From Saccharomyces mikatae IFO 1815 (taxonomy: Eukaryota > Ascomycota > Saccharomycetes > Saccharomycetales > Saccharomycetaceae), in NCBI RefSeq assembly GCF_947241705.1, contig NC_079270.1:434001-498000 (forward strand): 64,000 bases of DNA, read 5' to 3'. A program made the translations under genes and the position numbers. This document shows positions 56,401-64,000 of this stretch, piece by piece; position 1 is the first letter of the stretch, and each line of letters opens with the position of its first letter. The notes below the pieces were generated by a model that did not search any database, was not told the origin of the DNA, and saw only the letters and a program-made list of their open reading frames with translations.

Positions 56401-57056
56401 AGTTCAGTGATAAATTGAGGAATTGCCTCATTGGTAGCCATTTGTTCATTGGCCTGTTGAACAATCAATTGACTTACGGATGGTTCTAAAATGGGCCAGT
56501 ATTTGTCCAAAAATGTATTTAGCCATTCTAAAGATTCGTAGTCATTCTCCACCTTTTGCACTGTAAATTCCTTTTGAACCAATTCTCTTATTGAACCTCT
56601 GTACTTTTTAGCCGATGTTCTATACAACAATGAAGTGATAACGATGACAAAAAAGGCTGAGCCCATAGAAAATTTATAGTGACCAAGTGCAAATGATACC
56701 ACGCCTCCAATAAAGAAAATGGCTACGGAATGATACCAGTCACCGTAAAGACTGTCGGGTATGATATTATTTAAGAGTGTTTCTCTACTCATATCCATCA
56801 ATTCATCATCCAAGGTCAATTCGTCTTTGTCTTCCCAACCACCAATTTGTTTCCAACCCACATATGAAGCTTCATGGATGCTTCTCTTGAAGCTTTCATC
56901 ACCGGCATGCGATGCCTTTTGGGATGAAACACTAGTACTGGCTTCAGTTTCCTCTTTCGTTTTCGGAGGTTGTAACTTATCTATCCCATTAACGTTAGCT
57001 ACTTGTGCCGTCTCAGGCTTCTTTGGTGCTGATGCTCCAGTATCTTCCTTGGACAT
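53496..57056 (-). CDS. TCB1: Tricalbin 1, ER-plasma membrane tether
   Basis: The protein has 1186 residues, as in S. cerevisiae. Tcb1 is the yeast extended-synaptotagmin homologue tethering cortical ER to the plasma membrane and moving lipids. A hairpin of two adjacent membrane segments lies at about 108-125 and 130-145. The SMP lipid-transfer domain follows at about 165-375. C2 domains are recognisable near 380-500 (IKNAKGLKRTSS...DPYLSFEF), 640-760 (IEKANDLRNLEKFGTIDPYCK) and 980-1100 (SAENLIASDLNGYSDPYLKYY); the last has the Asp residues needed for calcium. The start is ATG at 57054-57056. The stop is close to OST3, with which it converges. Confidence 0.97.
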   Translation of the reverse strand: MSKEDTGASAPKKPETAQVANVNGIDKLQPPKTKEETEASTSVSSQKASHAGDESFKRSIHEASYVGWKQIGGWEDKDELTLDDELMDMSRETLLNNIIPDSLYGDWYHSVAIFFIGGVVSFALGHYKFSMGSAFFVIVITSLLYRTSAKKYRGSIRELVQKEFTVQKVENDYESLEWLNTFLDKYWPILEPSVSQLIVQQANEQMATNEAIPQFITELWIDELTLGVKPPRIDLVKTFQNTASDVVVMDWGISFTPHDLCDMSAKQVRNYVNELAVVKAKIFGITIPVSVSDIAFKAHARVKFKLMTPFPHVETVNIQLLKVPDFDFVASLFGRSIFNWEILAIPGLMTLIQKMAKKYMGPILLPPFSLQLNIPQLLSGSNLSIGILEITIKNAKGLKRTSSVLNESIDPYLSFEFNDVSIAKTRTVRDTLNPVWDETLYVLLNSFTDPLTISVYDKRAKLKDKVLGRIQYNLNLLHDNSTQRNLKAEFLRNSKPVGELTFDLRYFPTLEEKKLPDGSVEELPDLNTGIAKIVVEEGSRFAEEEKKITAYVEVYLNAKLVLTTGTATDTGTLKWNSDYEAVIADRRKTRYKFVVKDSKGEEIGSTIQTLNDLIDRSQVDKKLIPLKNQKGDIKITTYWRPVRLEIGSNSVAYTPPIGAIRVFIEKANDLRNLEKFGTIDPYCKVLVNGLSKGRTDFKNQTLNPIWNQVIYVAVTSPNQKITLQCMDVETVNKDRSVGEFNINVQDLFKKDENDKYQETIDEEAKVGRLIMPKKKPKGTVTYYTSFYPALPVLTLEEIQDLDKVNKKKALLESRKLAIDEKKISKEDKAKFEQEWNEVKELEDMYSNRQKLDLPELLRYNQGVLAVTVLDGELPDSGLYVQAFFDGNGHPRFVSPRIPSRIVKNGWSGDVIIKELDKSTTIFRVAKNKNYNKMEKCVCEVELPTLELVKNCYYKPSILHLSGEGSAKLMLQISWFPIDTKQLPENDLITNSGDLTIMSRSAENLIASDLNGYSDPYLKYYINNEEDCAYKTKVVKRSLNPKWNDEGTVQINNRLNDILRIKVMDWDSTSADDTIGTAEIPLEKVKVEGITELDVPVEGLENAGQDGGVLHLAFSFKPRYTVSVSKREKKVGDIASKGLGTGLRAGTSVIGGGVGAIGKIKKGVFGGLGSLTNHKKTHEMGGEETKL

Positions 57057-57619
57057 ATTGTATCACGCAATCGAACTTTTCAAAATATACTAGCTATTCT
57101 TCTTTACCTTAGCTATTATCCTTCAATTACTTCACCTGTTCCTATACAAAAAAAAAAGTTGAGTCAATGTTATGCAGGTCAAATACTAGCTAGTGAGTGC
57201 AGCTTGGAAGTACACAATGCAATCAGTCAATGCTTCTAACACCCGATTATTCCTCGCAATTGCAGCAGTATCCCTTTCCTGTCCCTTTGTATTTTGAGGG
57301 GCCTTTTGTTATTTTTTCACATAGCAGTCCCGTCGCATATATTTATGTCACTTTTAACGTACCACATTCCTAATTAAGTCTGCTATTTCAGGATGATAAT
57401 AATAAAGTTGGCATATAATTAGAGCAATTATAGTAGTGCCAAAGACGAAATTCTGTGTTCTTGCATGACTTCCACCAAGCCAGTATAACTCATTGATAGT
57501 TAGAATCTTGTTGTCAAACTATTATCCCTTACGGAATATAGAAGATGACGTATATTATGCGAGCGTGAGATGCGAGAATTGGATAATGAATGACAATGTA
57601 TGAAAAAGAGAATAAATAA
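57057..57619. other. Intergenic TCB1 promoter up to the solo LTR
   Basis: About 560 bases contain the TCB1 promoter and ordinary AT-rich DNA. No gene, RNA or repeat is recognised before the delta LTR at 57620. Confidence 0.45.
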
Positions 57620-57951
57620 TGTTGGAATAAAAACCCAACTGTCATTTATCAGCTAGTAGTCATACTACTAGTACATTATCATATACGGTGTTAGAAGATG
57701 ACATAAGTTATGAGAAACGGTCATCGAAATAAGTGGAAGCTGAAATGCAAGGATTGATAATGTAATAGGATAATGACTGACAAATATAAAATGACAATAA
57801 AAGCATATACAGAATTATGTAGAATTACGAGTTCCATTTATTGGATTCCTATATCCTCGAGGAGAACTTCTAGTATATCTACATACCTAATATTATTGCC
57901 TTTATCAACAATGGAATCCCAACAATCATCTCAAAATTCGCCCATCTCTCA
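57620..57951 (+). mobile_element. Full-length solo delta-type (Ty1/Ty2-like) LTR
   Basis: This 332-base LTR runs from TGTTGGAATAAAAACCCAAC to CCCATCTCTCA. It contains the standard delta words CATATACGGTGTTAGAAGAT, GTAATAGG, CTCGAGGAGAAC and CCTTTATCAACAATGGAATC. No internal element follows, so it is a solo LTR. It sits about 195 bases upstream of tRNA-Asn, the usual Ty1 integration zone. It appears better preserved than the cluster at 12.9-14.5 kb, hence probably younger. Confidence 0.92.
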
Positions 57952-57985
57952 ATTATTGCCTTTACCAACAATAGAATTAGAATCT
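57952..57985 (+). repeat. Short partial repeat of the LTR tail
   Basis: Immediately after the LTR, ATTATTGCCTTTACCAACAA and following bases repeat, with changes, the internal LTR words at about 57893-57925. It is probably a scrap of another, older LTR copy. Confidence 0.5.
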
Positions 57986-58146
57986 TGATAATTATACAAA
58001 AGTTTCCATATGCCTTGCACTTTTTGTTATTCTTAACTATTATAACTTACAAAAACTACTAATTATCCACTGCGATTGCTGATATCACATCTGCATTCTC
58101 TTTAGTGTATGTAAGTTTTTTCAGGAGGGAAAAAACATAAAAAGTA

Positions 58147-58220
58147 GACTCCATGGCCAAGTTGGTTAAGGCGTGCGACTGTTAATCGCAAGATCGTGAG
58201 TTCAACCCTCACTGGGGTCG
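58147..58220 (+). tRNA. tN(GUU): tRNA-Asn(GUU)
   Basis: A 74-base intronless tRNA. Acceptor GACTCCA pairs with TGGGGTC before discriminator G. The A box is TGGCCAAGTTGG and the B box GGTTCAACCCT-like (GAGTTCAACCCTC). Anticodon GTT sits in the loop of stem TGCGA/TCGCA. A T run follows at 58221. The solo LTR upstream fits Ty targeting. Confidence 0.97.
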
Positions 58221-58293
58221 TTTATTTTTATACTGTTTCTTTACATATTTTTGACGGAGTTTTCTCCCTAGTACATAAAAAGGTACTATAAAG

Positions 58294-58323
58294 ATGATCA
58301 ACCAGCTTTCGAGGTTTACCTAA
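58294..58323 (+). other. Possible nine-codon upstream ORF of YVC1
   Basis: An ATG at 58294 opens a frame of nine sense codons ending in TAA at 58321-58323, 84 bases before the YVC1 ATG. If transcription starts upstream of it, it would be the first start codon on the mRNA. Transcript ends are unknown, so this is tentative. Confidence 0.3.
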
Positions 58324-58407
58324 TATTCAACGGGATTGCTATTCTGTGACTTCTGGGATTGAATACAAAGTCGTTATCGAGGTAAGATCAGTAGATCAAG
58401 GATCGCT

Positions 58408-60432
58408 ATGGTACCGTCCTACGATGGTTTGAATCTGCCAGTTATCAATGAACAATGTATGCCTGAAAATAATGGATCTCTTGGGTTTGAAGCCCCCACT
58501 CCAAGACAGGTTCTGAGGATTACACTGAATTTGAAGTATTTAATCGATAAGGTTATACCTATTGTTTATGATCCTACTGATATCGTATGTGACCATTCTG
58601 AAGTTTTATCTCCAAAAGTTATGAAGTTGGCTTACGAGGCATGTGGTGGGAACCCTAAAAACAAAATCAACAAAAGAAAATATCAGTCGGTTATCATATT
58701 CTCGTTACTTAAAGTTTGTGAGTGGTATTCTATATTGGCTACTATGGAAGTGCATAATGCCAAGCTTTACGAAACTAGAAATTTAGCTTCACAGCAGTTA
58801 TGTAAATTGTTAATTGAAAAAGAAGAAACAAGAGATCTGCAGTTTCTTTTTATGCAATTACTGCTGCGTCGTTATGTGATCAACGAGAACGACGAAGATC
58901 AAGACCCATTGAATGCTTTGGAGCTTGCCACAGATATGCACTGTACTACAGTGATAGGGTCGAGCGGATTTCAACGTTGTTTAAAGTGGATATGGAGAGG
59001 TTGGATAGTTCAAAATGGTCTAGATCCCACAACTTTTGTCAAGGACGATTCACTGGCGGAAGTTTCCATGATTTCGCACTTTAACCCAGTAAGACTAAAG
59101 GCACCGGTATACCAGAATTATCTACAGATGACCTTTTCATTTTTGTTTCTGGGACTTTATACTTTGGTGGTTAATGGAAAGGACTCTGAAAAAGTTCAAT
59201 CCTTTGATTTGTGGGAAAGTGTATTTTATATATTCAATACTGGTTTCATCTTGGACGAACTCACTAAACTTTATTATATCGGTTATGCACACCTATCGTT
59301 TTGGAATTTATTTAACGATACCACATATTTGATAATCACTTTGGCTATGGGGTTCCGTGCAATGAGTGTGACTCCTCTCAATGCGAAATACTCTTCGGAA
59401 GATTGGGATAAAATATCATATAGGGTTTTATCGTGTGCAGCACCTTTTGTGTGGTCAAGACTTCTATTGTACCTTGAATCACAAAGATTTATTGGTATAA
59501 TGCTGGTTATATTAAAACATATGATGAAAGAATCCATTGTCTTTTTCTTCCTTTTATTCTTAATAATGATTGGATTCACTCAAGGCTTTTTAGGTTTGGA
59601 TTCAGCAGATGGTAAAAGAGATATCACGGGTCCCATCTTGGGTAACTTAACAATCACTGTTTTGGGACTTGGAAGTTTTGACGTTTTTGAAGAATTCGCT
59701 CCACCCTATGCGGCAATATTGTATTATGGATACTATTTTATCGTTTCTGTTATCCTTTTAAATATCTTGATTGCGCTGTATTCAACTGCTTATCAGAAGG
59801 TCATTGACAACGCAGATGACGAGTACATGGCTTTGATGTCACAAAAGACGTTAAGGTACATTAGAGCGCCTGATGAAGATGTCTATGTTTCTCCATTGAA
59901 CTTAATTGAACTGCTTGTGACTCCTATTTTACGTGTTCTTCCACCAAAGCGTGCTAAAGACCTGAGCTATGTTGTTATGACAATAGTATATAGCCCATTC
60001 TTGTTGCTCATTTCTGTTAAAGAAACACGTGAAGCTAGAAGAATAAAATACAACAGGATGAAAAGATTGAATGATGATGCAAACGAATACGATACCCCGT
60101 GGGATTTAACAGATGGTTACTTGGATGATGATAGTGGTTTATTCTCTGACAGCCAAAATTCAGGCATGAGAGCTACCCAGTTGAAAAATTCACGTTCGTT
60201 AAAATTGCAAAGAACGGCTGAACAAGAGGATGTACATTTCCATGTCCCCAAGATATGGTACCAAAAAGTCAAAAAATGCAGTCCCTCTTTCGAGCAGTAT
60301 GATGATGACGATACTGAAGATGAGGTTGATGATAAAGATGATGTCAAAAAGCTCGCTGAAAAAGTGGAAAGTTTAACAGCCGTAATAACCGACCTGGTCG
60401 AAAAACTGGATTTAAAGGATAAAAAAGAATGA
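58408..60432 (+). CDS. YVC1: Vacuolar TRP-type cation channel Yvc1
   Basis: The 674-residue protein (675 in S. cerevisiae) is the TRPY1 channel of the vacuolar membrane, releasing calcium on osmotic shock and stretch. The cytosolic N-terminal linker domain covers about residues 1-230. Six hydrophobic segments lie at about 235-470. The pore region between S5 and S6 contains the selectivity stretch ITVLGLGSFDVFEEFAPPY (about 415-433), and S6 is YFIVSVILLNILIALYSTA. The cytosolic tail ends with a calcium-sensing acidic cluster DDDDTEDEVDD near 632-642 and a coiled-coil KLAEKVESLTAVITDLVEKL. The start is ATG at 58408. Confidence 0.97.
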   Translation: MVPSYDGLNLPVINEQCMPENNGSLGFEAPTPRQVLRITLNLKYLIDKVIPIVYDPTDIVCDHSEVLSPKVMKLAYEACGGNPKNKINKRKYQSVIIFSLLKVCEWYSILATMEVHNAKLYETRNLASQQLCKLLIEKEETRDLQFLFMQLLLRRYVINENDEDQDPLNALELATDMHCTTVIGSSGFQRCLKWIWRGWIVQNGLDPTTFVKDDSLAEVSMISHFNPVRLKAPVYQNYLQMTFSFLFLGLYTLVVNGKDSEKVQSFDLWESVFYIFNTGFILDELTKLYYIGYAHLSFWNLFNDTTYLIITLAMGFRAMSVTPLNAKYSSEDWDKISYRVLSCAAPFVWSRLLLYLESQRFIGIMLVILKHMMKESIVFFFLLFLIMIGFTQGFLGLDSADGKRDITGPILGNLTITVLGLGSFDVFEEFAPPYAAILYYGYYFIVSVILLNILIALYSTAYQKVIDNADDEYMALMSQKTLRYIRAPDEDVYVSPLNLIELLVTPILRVLPPKRAKDLSYVVMTIVYSPFLLLISVKETREARRIKYNRMKRLNDDANEYDTPWDLTDGYLDDDSGLFSDSQNSGMRATQLKNSRSLKLQRTAEQEDVHFHVPKIWYQKVKKCSPSFEQYDDDDTEDEVDDKDDVKKLAEKVESLTAVITDLVEKLDLKDKKE

Positions 60433-60778
60433 GAGATATATTATCATGCACTGCTCACATTACTTTTCGGAAATTTACATTGCTCGTCATTACAGCTGTA
60501 TAAATTAATAATTTGTTTTATTTTATAATTATTTAACCTTTTTTATATTCCATATAACTATCTTTTACTTCCTAGAAGAAAAAACTCTCCAAAAATGAAA
60601 ACAAAAGGAAGAAAAAGAAAATAATGAATACGGTAAAAAACGAAAACTCCCTATCTTTTTTTACATGTGATGAACTATAACTATCATCTTTCCCGTTTTG
60701 AAGTTCTATTTATCTCAGTTTGCCCAACTTTTATATATATAAATATATATAAATATATAAATTCATTCTTCATCTTCT
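60433..60778. other. Convergent 3' regions of YVC1 and VPS21
   Basis: This 346-base, very AT-rich stretch holds the terminators of two converging genes. A run of TATATATAAATATATATAAA at about 60731-60755 provides efficiency and positioning elements. No gene is seen. Confidence 0.5.
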
Positions 60779-61411
60779 CTAACAGCTACAAGCATTGTTT
60801 GTGCTAGATCCATTATTGGCAGCATTCAAATCTACCCTTTTACTGTTAGACTCGCGTTCATTATTAGCGTTATTTTGTTCTTCCTCTTTTTTCAGTGGTA
60901 CTTTCTCACCAATACCTAAAAATACATCATTAACATTTTCTCCTGTCTTAGCACTTGTTTCAAAAAACAACAAGCCCTTTTCTTCGGCCAGCTTTTCACC
61001 TTCCTCCCTTGCAACCTTTCTTTCTCCACCTTCTTGTAGCATATCGATCTTATTACCGACTAATGCAATAATGATGTCCTTTGATGCTTGTTCATGCAGT
61101 TCCTTAACCCAGTGGCGTGCTTTAATAAAAGATTGTGGTTTTGTCACATCGTATACTACAAGTGCAGCCTGTGCGTTTCTATAGTACATGGGTGCCAACG
61201 ATGCAAATCTCTCTTGTCCAGCAGTATCCCATATTTCAAACTTAACAGTATGTTCATTTATCGTAACTCTCTGAGTAAGGAATGCTGCACCGATAGTGGG
61301 TTCCTTATTTTCGGCGAAATCATTGGATACAAACCTTAGGACTATTGACGATTTCCCAACTGCTGCTTCACCCAACAGTACCAACTTTATGGAAGTTACC
61401 GATGTATTCAT
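60779..61411 (-). CDS. VPS21: Rab5-type GTPase Vps21
   Basis: The 210-residue length equals S. cerevisiae Vps21, the main endosomal Rab5 homologue that recruits CORVET and Vac1 for fusion at early endosomes. The P-loop is GEAAVGKSS at 14-22, the switch I effector sequence is [10 protein letters not shown] (about 35-44), and switch II is WDTAGQE with Gln66. The G4 motif is GNKIDM and G5 is ETSAKTG. A variable Asn/Ser-rich tail ends CSC, a double geranylgeranylation signal. The start is ATG at 61409-61411. It is tandem with PTC5 on the minus strand. Confidence 0.98.
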   Translation of the reverse strand: MNTSVTSIKLVLLGEAAVGKSSIVLRFVSNDFAENKEPTIGAAFLTQRVTINEHTVKFEIWDTAGQERFASLAPMYYRNAQAALVVYDVTKPQSFIKARHWVKELHEQASKDIIIALVGNKIDMLQEGGERKVAREEGEKLAEEKGLLFFETSAKTGENVNDVFLGIGEKVPLKKEEEQNNANNERESNSKRVDLNAANNGSSTNNACSC

Positions 61412-61694
61412 TTTTAGTGTGAGTTATGGCTTAATAGAATCTCAAAGACCTTAGTTTTTTATTACCTATTTTTGCTGCTTTTATAAGGTTTACGAAGATA
61501 AGCAGCTCGTATTTTCACTTCACCTTTCATTCTTTTGTCTTTCCGGGGATATTGCTTTAGCAAAAGCCTCATAATGCAAACCAAAAAATAAAATAAAAGA
61601 CCGTATGTGATGACAAGAAACTAGATAATCGACAGACTAATATCTATAAAAGAAAACCTCTGGTATGTACCTATGCTAGTGTACTTTTAGATCA

Positions 61695-63413
61695 TCATAA
61701 TCTAGGCTTTGGCTTTGTTGTTGCCTCCGGGTTCATCACTATGGAAGTAGCATTAGAAATGTTTGAGGGTTTTCCAGAATCACCGAAGAAGGCTACTGTC
61801 ACTGTCAAGTCATCTCTATATCTTCTACTCATTGGCGATGGTATACTAACCAATGCAGAAACATATTCTTTTCGCCCACCAGCACTTAATGCATTCCTAA
61901 TTAAATGAGTGGCTACATTTTTGTCTTCAATAAGATATTCTGAGTTTGAAGCAGATGATGAGCTGGATTTATTATCCTTATACCTGAATGCTGGTCTTTG
62001 CGCTTCCTTGTCGTCCGACACATCGATTACTTTAGGTAATTTTCCTGGTTCCGCTTTGAGAGGCATTATACTCATGTTTTTATCCATCCATCTAATCACC
62101 AGCGAGGCGATTTCTTCATTAGTTAGTAGTTCAAATAAACCATCCGATCCCATCACCATAAATTTAGTGTTTTCACCAATTTTAGCAGAAGAAATTACTG
62201 GTTCAGCGGTCACGTAAGGAGGTGTCTTGAAATCCCTTGGTTCCCTTCTAAAATAAAGCTTGGCGACGTCGGGTAAATTTGACAATGGTTTTCCATCAAC
62301 TTCCTTGATCTTGTAGCGGTAATCTCCAAATGCCCTGGATGGCTGTAATGAACCTAATATTCTTCCATTTCTTATAACGTTAGGTTCTCCCGGGTGTTCC
62401 TTCCTAATTCTCTGCACTTCATCCAAGTTATCGCCTGTCTGATCGGTAGATAATGACTTTACTGTCCAATTACCCTTATTGTCCAAACCACAAATTAAAG
62501 CCCTTGAGTCCCCAGTGACGGCAACCTTCAAAATCGAGTTAGTAGAGTTGTATAGACTCAATAGTGCACACGATCCTGAGATCGCAGGTAAAGTATTCGC
62601 AATATTAGCATTGCTTGGATCTTGAAACAGCTTTCTAAACGATTCCATTACAATGTCATTATCTAGTTTCAAAAACCCTTTGGAAATTGCAGAGTCAATT
62701 AATTTGTTAGGATCGGACTGAAAAACTGTTTTATTTTGGTCATAAACCTGACCCAATTGATAAGCTACGTAACGAACCAAATCTTTAGATAATTTCTCCG
62801 AAGTGAAAGGACCACCATGGCCATCGAAAATTCCAAAAAAATATAAATCTTTCTCTATGGACTTACTATCCTCACACTCTATTGGAATAGTGATAATTTG
62901 CTCTACGTGATCATCTTCTATTGGATGGTTGGAAGGCAACTGGGCCACATCATACCTGAATATCCCTGTACCACGGTTAACAAAATGGCTTTCCTCTCTG
63001 TCATGCAGCTTTGCCTCTATTTTAGCATCGTTCAAAATGGGCACTGATTGATCATTCTGAGCTTGTTGGTTATTTTGCGTTTTTGTTTCCTTTGAATTAG
63101 GTGACGGCATGTTGATATTGTTACTGCTATTTGTAGAGTAGTCCTTTATTCCATTAATTGTGTCAAGAGAGAGGATCTTTTTTGGGGAATAGTAAGAATA
63201 GGTCAAAAGTAGGGATCCGCTCAATAGAGCAATGTTTAAAGCCTTGGAATGGGATGCTATAAATAACTTTGTCCTTGAATAATATGTGCTGTTTGCGTGT
63301 GATGTTGTATAAGCACGTTGGAGAAGTTTCTGTGTATATTCCTTACCAGATTGACATTTGGATAAAGCCTTTACTGTTTTCCTTATAGCCACGGTTCTTG
63401 TTAAGGGAGACAT
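61695..63413 (-). CDS. PTC5: Mitochondrial PP2C phosphatase Ptc5
   Basis: From the ATG at 63411-63413 (MSPLTRTVAIRK) the protein has 572 residues, as in S. cerevisiae; six further codons upstream are excluded because they lack an ATG. Ptc5 is a mitochondrial type 2C phosphatase that dephosphorylates pyruvate dehydrogenase E1-alpha. A basic, Arg/Lys-rich presequence covers about residues 1-40. A single hydrophobic segment (ALNIALLSGSLLLTYSYYS) follows at about 57-77. The PP2C domain begins near 150, with metal-binding FFGIFDGHGG at about 188-197, AVTGDSRALICG, and MVMGSDGLFELLT further on. DDLTVTVAFFG closes the domain near 545. Confidence 0.96.
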   Translation of the reverse strand: MSPLTRTVAIRKTVKALSKCQSGKEYTQKLLQRAYTTSHANSTYYSRTKLFIASHSKALNIALLSGSLLLTYSYYSPKKILSLDTINGIKDYSTNSSNNINMPSPNSKETKTQNNQQAQNDQSVPILNDAKIEAKLHDREESHFVNRGTGIFRYDVAQLPSNHPIEDDHVEQIITIPIECEDSKSIEKDLYFFGIFDGHGGPFTSEKLSKDLVRYVAYQLGQVYDQNKTVFQSDPNKLIDSAISKGFLKLDNDIVMESFRKLFQDPSNANIANTLPAISGSCALLSLYNSTNSILKVAVTGDSRALICGLDNKGNWTVKSLSTDQTGDNLDEVQRIRKEHPGEPNVIRNGRILGSLQPSRAFGDYRYKIKEVDGKPLSNLPDVAKLYFRREPRDFKTPPYVTAEPVISSAKIGENTKFMVMGSDGLFELLTNEEIASLVIRWMDKNMSIMPLKAEPGKLPKVIDVSDDKEAQRPAFRYKDNKSSSSSASNSEYLIEDKNVATHLIRNALSAGGRKEYVSALVSIPSPMSRRYRDDLTVTVAFFGDSGKPSNISNATSIVMNPEATTKPKPRL

Positions 63414-64000
63414 GAAGAGGTAAAAAAACAAGAAGCTCTTCTTCTGTTGAAAATTTGATCAGAGCCCAAAATTAATTAAAAGGAGCAATGTAGAATTCTT
63501 TTCTTAATAGTACTCACTCTCCAATCTTTCCTTTTTCTTTCTCGGATATCTCTTGTGTAGCAAGAGATGATTTATGTTTTTCTACATACAAAGGGCCGGT
63601 AACAACACAATACTAACAAACGTGAGAGAAAAAAAAGAATGAAGTGGATTGTCATCACTTGTAATCAATAATATCACTACAAGAGAGATAAAAGAATTTC
63701 GCCAATGCCGCCTTCCAAACTCAGAATAGTACGAGGTTACAAGCATACTGAGCTCTTCCTCAATAATTGACATGTCGAAAAGAACAACATTCTCACAAGT
63801 CGTCGGACATGACGTAGTGCAATGATAAAGGAAAAGAAAAATTTTTGTTCCTCAGCGATGAGTTAGTAAAAATCAAGAATATATCTTTTCTACCCATATG
63901 CTCAACTGCTACAATACAACGGGGAGAAGGCCACTCTTTTTTATTAATTTTCTGGGCTCTGTACATATACAACAGCAGAAAAGTTAAACTTCGAGGATGC
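63414..64000. other. PTC5 promoter region to window end
   Basis: These 587 bases hold the PTC5 promoter and, judging by S. cerevisiae order, the 5' side of TMA46, whose start would lie just beyond the window. A 63-codon minus frame at 63582-63773 has no support. I see no RNA gene or LTR. Confidence 0.45.

Noticed and set aside
1-64000. CRISPR array, prophage, operon or toxin-antitoxin type systems
   Set aside because: The window is yeast nuclear DNA with single-gene promoters. No regularly spaced repeats or bacterial-type gene clusters occur.

Overview
This is ordinary nuclear euchromatin from a budding yeast of the genus Saccharomyces. Every sizeable gene is recognisable, and gene order matches the right arm of S. 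cerevisiae chromosome XV from just upstream of ETT1 (YOR051C) to PTC5 (YOR090C). The proteins carry several substitutions relative to the S. cerevisiae sequences I remember (about 4-5 in RPL3 and CKA2, far more in SGO1 and SKI7). The source is therefore probably another Saccharomyces species (mikatae, kudriavzevii, arboricola or uvarum/eubayanus type) rather than S. cerevisiae. I cannot name the species from sequence alone.

Layout. 1-9.4 kb: a probable RSB1 promoter with Pdr1/Pdr3 boxes, then ETT1, TMC1, VHS3 and NOB1 on the minus strand and SGT1 on the plus strand. 9.7-17.1 kb: ASE1, a 2.3 kb AT-rich gap holding a nest of solo LTRs and LTR fragments of two retrotransposon families next to an intron-bearing tRNA-Lys, then LPL1 and SLD7. 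17.5-25 kb: CKA2, YOR062C, RPL3 (behind an Abf1 site), YNG1 and CYT1 (behind Cbf1, Hap1-like and CCAAT motifs). 25-38 kb: MSA1, ALG8, VPS5, GYP1, an intron-bearing tRNA-Pro, SGO1 and CDC21. 38-50 kb: UFE1, SKI7, RTS2, BUD21, ATX2, DIA2 and TGL5. 50-64 kb: WHI5, LPX1, OST3, TCB1, a solo LTR beside tRNA-Asn, YVC1, VPS21 and PTC5.

The genes do not form operons and share no single pathway. Recurring themes are G1/S and cell-cycle control (MSA1, WHI5, CDC21 with two MluI boxes, DIA2, SLD7, SGO1, ASE1), ribosome biogenesis (NOB1, BUD21, RPL3), membrane traffic (VPS5, GYP1, VPS21, UFE1, TCB1) and lipid metabolism (LPL1, TGL5, LPX1).

The points most worth a second look are these. The nicotinamide-riboside/thiamine-type transporter gene NRT1 is absent between GYP1 and SGO1. 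The predicted peroxisomal targeting tripeptide of LPX1 is SKF instead of the QKL I remember. A stop-free 80-codon stretch with its own ATG lies in frame upstream of CDC21 and contains its MluI boxes. SKI7 has a possible 25-residue N-terminal extension. The LTR nest at 12.9-14.5 kb contains a 76-bp tandem repeat and a 22-bp-arm palindrome. I found no previously undescribed multi-gene system.

Several reading frames open upstream of the real start at TTG or GTG codons. I placed those starts at the first ATG that matches the family length: NOB1, ASE1, SLD7, YOR062C, CYT1, SGO1, CDC21, WHI5 and PTC5.
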